The translations under genes and the position numbers were made by a program. From CAHJXF01 sp038225855 (GTDB taxonomy: Bacteria; Pseudomonadota; Gammaproteobacteria; Burkholderiales; Burkholderiaceae_D), in assembly GCA_038225855.1 (NCBI GenBank), contig JBBRQU010000022.1, positions 1 to 64,000 of the forward strand: DNA of 64,000 nt. Direction: 5' to 3'. Of this stretch, positions 59,680 to 64,000 are shown piece by piece; the stretch's first letter is position 1; each line of letters opens with the position of its first letter. The notes beneath the pieces were generated by a model, which was not told the DNA's origin, did not search any database, and saw only the letters and a program-made list of their open reading frames with translations.

Positions 59680-61329
59680 ATGACCGCACCCACTTCTTCA
59701 CGAAGCACGCCATCAGCCGCTGTCGACACGGCGGCGCCAGTAACCTTCGGTCCCTATCGCGTCATCGAAAAAGTCGGCGCCGGGGCGACGGCGATCGTGT
59801 ATCGCGCGATTCATGGCGAGACCGGTCAGATGGTTGCACTCAAGGTCATCCTGTTCAATCAGTCGAACGCCAAGCTCAGCCGTCGCCTGAAGAAACTGTT
59901 TGCGACCGAAGCCGCGCTGGCGATGAAGGTCAAGCACCCCAACATCGTCTCTATCTTCGAAGCCGACATCGAAGAAAAATTCGCGTACATCGCAATGGAG
60001 TTCGTCAACGGCCTGGCGCTACGCGAGTATTGCAGTTTCGACAAGTTGCTGCCCCCGCATCGCGTCGTCGAGATCATGTTCAAGTGCGCGATGGCGCTCG
60101 ATTTCTCTGCGCGCATGGGTGTCGTGCATCGCGACATCAAGCCCGACAACATCATGCTGGGCAGCGACGATGTCGTGAAGATCACCGACTTCGGTCTCGC
60201 GCTCGACATGAAGAAAAAGAGCGACTCCGACTCGACCTTCATCATGGGCGTGGGTTCCCCGGCCTATATGTCGCCCGAGCAGATCAAGGACTATCCGTTG
60301 AACGGGCAGACCGATCTGTATTCGCTGGGCACGGTGATGTTCGAATTGCTGACGGGTCGTCAACCCTTCCGCGCCAAGAATCGCGCGTCGCTGATGTACA
60401 AGATCATCAACATGGACGCCGAGGCGGTCAGCACGCTGAACCCCTCGATCCCCGACACGCTCGACCCGATCATCAAGCGCACGCTCGAGAAGGATCTCTA
60501 TACGCGCTACCGCACCGGCGCCCAGTTCGCGCAGGATCTGTCGTCGGCCAAGTTCCAGATCCTCGACGACGCCGATTCGGTCCGGCTGACGCGGCGCTTC
60601 AAGATCGTGCGACTGAATCCGGCGTTCACCGATTTCGAGAATGACGAGGTCTGGGAAATCCTTCGCATCTCGCACTGGCGCGTGGTCCACGAGTCGCGGC
60701 CGCTGATGGTCGAAGGCGAAGAAGGAACCAACTTCGGCGTGATCATCGAAGGCGAGGTCGAGGCATCGCTCAAGGGCCGTCAACTCGCGGTCTATGGACC
60801 GGGCGACGTGGTCGGCGAGCTCGCATTCCTGTCGCCCGGACCCTCGAAACGCAACGCCACCGTGATCGCGATGGTCGATACCGTTTACCTCGAGGTCAAT
60901 GCCGCGGCGTATGCGCTGGCCAGCGAAGAGTGTCAGGAACACTTCAAGGAGCTGATCGTCGGCACGCTGATGCGTCGCACGCAGGAGTCCAACGAGAAGT
61001 TGATCGCCAATGCGCCCGAAGCGCGCCAGAGCCTGCGCGACGACAGCGAGTTCGGCTTCGGGCTCGTGCCGCTGGACGACGAGATCGCGCCCGCGGACGA
61101 TTCGCAAGCGCATCGCCCCCAAGTCAGCTACAGCACGCGGGCAGCGACAGCATCCGGCGACCCATTGACGCGGGCCCCCGCTGCTACCCACCGCATGCCG
61201 GCGCAGACCCCGACCGCCGCAACCACGATGACCAACCTGCTGTTCACGACCGATGGCGGCGTACGCGTGGTCGATGAGGCCCAGCCGAAACTCAAGTCGG
61301 CGGACATCCCATCCCGTAATCGAAGCTGA
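59680..61329 (+). CDS. Hanks-type Ser/Thr kinase fused to a cyclic-nucleotide-binding domain
   Basis: A 549-residue protein without obvious membrane helices. The kinase domain (25-290) has a Gly-rich loop GAGATA (33-38), K55 in VALKV, catalytic D152 in HRDIKPDN and D170 of DFG, plus the SPAYMSPEQ activation segment. A Crp/PKA-type nucleotide-binding domain follows at about 340-440 (NFGVIIEGEVEASL, GELAFLSPGPSKRNATV, the phosphate-binding cassette with its Arg). The Pro/Thr/Ala-rich tail ends NRS. The layout suggests kinase activity tuned by cAMP or cGMP; the substrate is unknown. It starts 283 bp from the divergent glucan synthase gene, and the two may share control. No clear RBS was seen. 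Confidence 0.9.
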   Translation: MTAPTSSRSTPSAAVDTAAPVTFGPYRVIEKVGAGATAIVYRAIHGETGQMVALKVILFNQSNAKLSRRLKKLFATEAALAMKVKHPNIVSIFEADIEEKFAYIAMEFVNGLALREYCSFDKLLPPHRVVEIMFKCAMALDFSARMGVVHRDIKPDNIMLGSDDVVKITDFGLALDMKKKSDSDSTFIMGVGSPAYMSPEQIKDYPLNGQTDLYSLGTVMFELLTGRQPFRAKNRASLMYKIINMDAEAVSTLNPSIPDTLDPIIKRTLEKDLYTRYRTGAQFAQDLSSAKFQILDDADSVRLTRRFKIVRLNPAFTDFENDEVWEILRISHWRVVHESRPLMVEGEEGTNFGVIIEGEVEASLKGRQLAVYGPGDVVGELAFLSPGPSKRNATVIAMVDTVYLEVNAAAYALASEECQEHFKELIVGTLMRRTQESNEKLIANAPEARQSLRDDSEFGFGLVPLDDEIAPADDSQAHRPQVSYSTRAATASGDPLTRAPAATHRMPAQTPTAATTMTNLLFTTDGGVRVVDEAQPKLKSADIPSRNRS

Positions 61330-61418
61330 CGCACAATCGGTCGACACTTGCGTCGCCGCGCAGTTGCTGGCGGCGTTGGTTCGATCCGCGTTCGATCCCA
61401 CCGTACCTGCCGAAAGTC

Positions 61419-62630
61419 ATGACACCTGCCTCCACCGATCCAGATTCGTCTCGCACATCGACCGCATCCACGCCCGTCGCAAAGACCGCGCTCCATGCGC
61501 TTCATGTCGAATTGGGGGCGCGCATGGTTCCCTTCGCCGGCTACGACATGCCGGTGCAATATCCGAAGGGCGTGTTGCAGGAACATCTGCACACGCGCAC
61601 CGCGGCCGGTCTCTTCGATGTTTCGCACATGGGGCAGTTGAAACTGGTCGGACCGCATGCGGCCGAAGGACTCGAGTTGCTCGTGCCGATGGACATCATG
61701 GGACTCGCGCGCAATCAGCAACGCTATGCCTTGTTCACCAACGAGGCGGGCGGCATCCTCGACGACCTGATGGTGACTCGCTGCGGCGACCATCTCTTCG
61801 TCGTCGTCAACGCCGCATGCAAGGTGCAGGACACCGCGCACGTGCGCGCCGAACTCGGCGGGCCGGGTAAGCCCGGCTGCGACACCATCGAACTCGATGA
61901 TCAGGCCTTGCTCGCGCTACAGGGTCCCGAGGCCGTGAGCGTGATGGCGAGACTCTGCCCCGCTGTCGATTTCTCGAAGTGGACCTTCATGACCGCGCGC
62001 GATCTCGCCATCGGCGGCATCGCGTGCTTCGTCACTCGCTCGGGATACACCGGCGAGGACGGCTTCGAAATCTCGGTCGAGAACAAGTGCGCCGAGGAGC
62101 TCGCGCGGCTGTTGCTGTTGCAACCCGAGGTTGCGCCGATCGGTCTGGGCGCCCGCGATTCGCTGCGGCTCGAAGCCGGTCTCTGTCTCTACGGCAACGA
62201 CATCGATACCGAGACCACGCCGATCGAAGCGAGCCTGACGTGGGCGATCTCGAAGGCGCGACGCGCCGACGGCGCGCGGCCCGGGGGCTTTCCGGGCGCG
62301 AAGAAAATCCTCGCGCAACTGGCGTCGGGCAAGGACGGCAAGGCAGCGACTGCCGATGGAGCGATTGCGCGCAAGCGCGTCGGTCTGGTCGGCGTCGAGC
62401 GCACGCCGGTGCGCGCGGGTAGCGAGATCGTCGAAGGCGATGGTTCCGTGATCGGACGCGTCACGAGCGGCACCTTCGGCCCCACCGCGCAACGCGCCGT
62501 CGCGCTCGGCTATGTGTCGCTTGCTCACGCGGTGATCGGCGCCGAAGTCGCCGCGATGGTTCGCGGCAAGCCGGTCGCGATGCGCGTGAGCGCAACGCCG
62601 TTCGTGCCGCACCGCTACTACCGGGGGTGA
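61419..62630 (+). CDS. gcvT: Glycine cleavage system T protein (aminomethyltransferase)
   Basis: GcvT releases ammonia from the aminomethyl-lipoyl group of GcvH and passes the one-carbon unit to tetrahydrofolate. Recognisable segments are ALHALHVELGARMVPFAGYDM, DVSHMGQ, GYTGEDGFEI and ARDSLRLEAGLCLYGND, followed by VPHRYY at the end. Length is 403 residues, somewhat longer than the usual 364-375 because of a Ser/Thr-rich N-terminus and a linker near residue 310. gcvH and gcvP follow. No glycine riboswitch was found in the 89-bp leader. Confidence 0.96.
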   Translation: MTPASTDPDSSRTSTASTPVAKTALHALHVELGARMVPFAGYDMPVQYPKGVLQEHLHTRTAAGLFDVSHMGQLKLVGPHAAEGLELLVPMDIMGLARNQQRYALFTNEAGGILDDLMVTRCGDHLFVVVNAACKVQDTAHVRAELGGPGKPGCDTIELDDQALLALQGPEAVSVMARLCPAVDFSKWTFMTARDLAIGGIACFVTRSGYTGEDGFEISVENKCAEELARLLLLQPEVAPIGLGARDSLRLEAGLCLYGNDIDTETTPIEASLTWAISKARRADGARPGGFPGAKKILAQLASGKDGKAATADGAIARKRVGLVGVERTPVRAGSEIVEGDGSVIGRVTSGTFGPTAQRAVALGYVSLAHAVIGAEVAAMVRGKPVAMRVSATPFVPHRYYRG

Positions 62631-62649
62631 AGCCCCGGCTCTCTTTTTC
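62622..62649 (+). terminator. Weak hairpin with T-tract in the gcvT-gcvH gap
   Basis: CCGGGG (62622-62627) pairs with CCCCGG (62634-62639) over the gcvT stop codon, followed by CTCTCTTTTT. The run of T is offset from the stem, so it may be only an attenuator or an mRNA-processing hairpin that lets gcvH/gcvP be expressed at a different level from gcvT. Confidence 0.35.
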
Positions 62650-62682
62650 AGTCTTCATCGACTTCATCGCGGAAGGATGCCC

Positions 62683-63057
62683 ATGACCGCATTGCGCTAC
62701 ACCCAAGACCACGAATGGATACGACCCGAGTCCGATGGCAGCGCCACGGTCGGCATCACCGATCACGCGCAGGACGCGCTCGGCGACATCGTCTTCGTCG
62801 AGATGCCCGAGGTCGGCCGAAAATTTGCGAAGGGCGAACCCGCGTGCGTGATCGAGTCGGTCAAAGCCGCGGCCGACTTGAAGATGCCGGTCGCAGGAAG
62901 CGTGGTCGCGGTCAACTACGGGTTGCCCGACGATCCCGCGAAGGTCAACTCCGATCCGATGAAGGATGGCTGGTTCATCCGCATCCAGCCCGACAACCCG
63001 GCCGAGCTCGAACAGCTGATGGACGACGCGGCGTATCAAGCCTTGATTGCCAACTGA
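62683..63057 (+). CDS. gcvH: Glycine cleavage system H protein
   Basis: GcvH is the lipoyl carrier protein of the glycine cleavage complex. The ATG at 62683 is preferred over ATG 62677 because GGAAGG at 62671-62676 then lies 6 nt upstream. The lipoylated lysine is K61 in IESVKAAADLK. Other conserved parts are YTQDHEWIR, GITDHAQDALGDIVFVE and MKDGWFI. Length is 124 residues. Confidence 0.97.
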   Translation: MTALRYTQDHEWIRPESDGSATVGITDHAQDALGDIVFVEMPEVGRKFAKGEPACVIESVKAAADLKMPVAGSVVAVNYGLPDDPAKVNSDPMKDGWFIRIQPDNPAELEQLMDDAAYQALIAN

Positions 63058-63064
63058 ACACGCG

Positions 63065-64000
63065 ATGAACACCGTCACAGATCCTTTGGTCAAGCACAAG
63101 CACTCGACCCTCGATGCCGCGAAGCCGACACGCGAGACGTTGGCTTGCCTCGAACGTCGCGACGCCTTTGTCGCGCGACACATCGGCACCTCGGATGAAG
63201 ATCAGGCGACGATGCTGGACGCGCTCGGCTATGCGACACGCCGCGCGCTGATCGATGCGATCGTGCCCGCTGCGATTCGCCGTCCCGAATCGGGCCCGCA
63301 GGCGATGGCGCTTCCCGATGCGTTGCCCGAAGCCGAAGCGCTCGAGAAGCTCGCCGCGCTCGCCGCGCAGAACCAGGTGTTCCGCTCGTTCATCGGTCAG
63401 GGCTATTACGGTTGCTTCACGCCCGGCGTGATCCTGCGCAACGTGCTCGAGAATCCCGCCTGGTACACGGCCTACACGCCCTATCAACCCGAGATCTCGC
63501 AAGGCCGGCTCGAGGCCATCGCCAATTTTCAGACGATGGTCACCGACCTGACCGCGATGGACATCGCCAACGCGTCGATGCTCGACGAAGCCACCGCCGC
63601 GGCTGAGGCGATGACGCTGTGCCAGCGCGTGGGCAAGAGCAAGTCGCAGCGCTTCTTCGTCGCCGACGATGTGCTGCCGCAGACCATTGCCGTCGTGAAG
63701 ACGCGCGCCGAGCCGATCGGCATCGAGGTCGTGGTAGGCCGCATTGATGACGAAGCGGGCATGGCCGCGATCGGCGATTGCTTCGGTGTGCTGCTTCAGT
63801 ATCCGGGCGTCGACGGTCGCGTGGTCGATTACGCCTCGCTGGTCGATGCCGTACATGCCCATGGCGCACTCGCGGTGGTGGCTGCCGATCTGCTTGCATT
63901 GACGCTGTTGAAGCCGCCCGGCGAATGGGGCGCCGATGTGGTCGTCGGCACCACTCAGCGCTTCGGCGTGCCGATGGGATTCGGCGGCCCGCACGCCGGT
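63065..64000 (+). CDS. gcvP: Glycine dehydrogenase (decarboxylating), 5' part, cut by the window end
   Basis: GcvP is the PLP-dependent decarboxylase of the glycine cleavage complex. The gene starts at ATG 63065, 7 nt after gcvH, and is open to the end of the window, giving 312 codons of an expected ~960. Recognisable parts are FVARHIGTSDEDQATMLDALG, cited here only as the N-terminal signature, then FIGQGYYGCFTPGVILRN, PYQPEISQGRLEAI, NASMLDEATAAAEAM and FGVPMGFGGPHAG at the edge. The PLP lysine lies beyond the window. Confidence 0.95.
   Translation, partial: MNTVTDPLVKHKHSTLDAAKPTRETLACLERRDAFVARHIGTSDEDQATMLDALGYATRRALIDAIVPAAIRRPESGPQAMALPDALPEAEALEKLAALAAQNQVFRSFIGQGYYGCFTPGVILRNVLENPAWYTAYTPYQPEISQGRLEAIANFQTMVTDLTAMDIANASMLDEATAAAEAMTLCQRVGKSKSQRFFVADDVLPQTIAVVKTRAEPIGIEVVVGRIDDEAGMAAIGDCFGVLLQYPGVDGRVVDYASLVDAVHAHGALAVVAADLLALTLLKPPGEWGADVVVGTTQRFGVPMGFGGPHAG

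Noticed and set aside
61330..61418. Glycine riboswitch ahead of gcvT
   Set aside because: The leader is only 89 bp and lacks the conserved GGAGAG and GCCGAAGG-type elements of the aptamer.

Overview
The window is a GC-rich bacterial chromosome segment, most likely from a betaproteobacterium of or near the Burkholderiales. The main reasons are the gene order plsX-fabH-fabD-fabG-acpP-fabF-rpoE-rseA-rseB-mucD-lepA-lepB-DUF4845-rnc-era-recO-pdxJ-acpS-nagZ, an EF-P with Arg32 next to the arginine rhamnosyltransferase EarP, and a tRNA-Gly/tRNA-Cys pair beside mfd-serB. No phage, insertion sequence, CRISPR array or rRNA was seen.

Layout. 1-410: two minus-strand tRNAs with a near-consensus promoter and a terminator between them. 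456-4876: mfd and serB. 4490-6230: a stretch of clearly lower GC that begins inside serB, crosses a 512-bp intergenic region with a 44-codon ORF, and ends inside a TPR/HD-GYP gene. 7490-12430: an orphan FtsX-type permease, REP-like palindromes and glgX, all on the minus strand. 12784-18906: a roughly 2040-residue, five-unit repeat surface protein with a PEP-CTERM sorting signal, followed by a strong terminator. 19111-24781: two small membrane proteins, a TolB-like/TPR protein, a 4-hydroxybutyryl-CoA dehydratase/HpaB-family flavoprotein and a CPA1 antiporter, all on the plus strand. 24804-49061: a nearly continuous minus-strand run of housekeeping genes. In order of transcription these are yceD, rpmF, plsX, the fab genes, the sigma-E module, the lepA-to-nagZ genes, earP, efp, a family-5 uracil-DNA glycosylase and uvrC. 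49166-50487: yceF and an RsmI-like methyltransferase. 50525-59396: tamB, tamA and a GH17-GT2 beta-glucan synthase. 59680-61329: a Hanks-type kinase fused to a cyclic-nucleotide-binding domain. 61419-64000: gcvT, gcvH and the start of gcvP.

Functional themes. The minus-strand core joins fatty-acid and phospholipid precursor synthesis to the envelope-stress sigma factor, its anti-sigma factors and the periplasmic protease MucD. AcpP and its activating enzyme AcpS are both present. TamA/TamB, the beta-glucan synthase and the PEP-CTERM protein add outer-membrane and surface functions. UvrC, UDG, RecO and Mfd are DNA repair genes.

The most unusual locus is 4.5-7.4 kb. The small minus-strand ORF (5092-5226) has a good ribosome-binding site and ends in a double-glycine-leader-like motif followed by six residues. 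It lies divergent to a protein with an N-terminal TPR region and a C-terminal HD-GYP cyclic-di-GMP phosphodiesterase. The low-GC tract covers the peptide ORF and the TPR half but not the HD-GYP half. This suggests an exchangeable peptide-plus-receptor cassette controlling cyclic-di-GMP. That reading is a hypothesis, not something the sequence proves.
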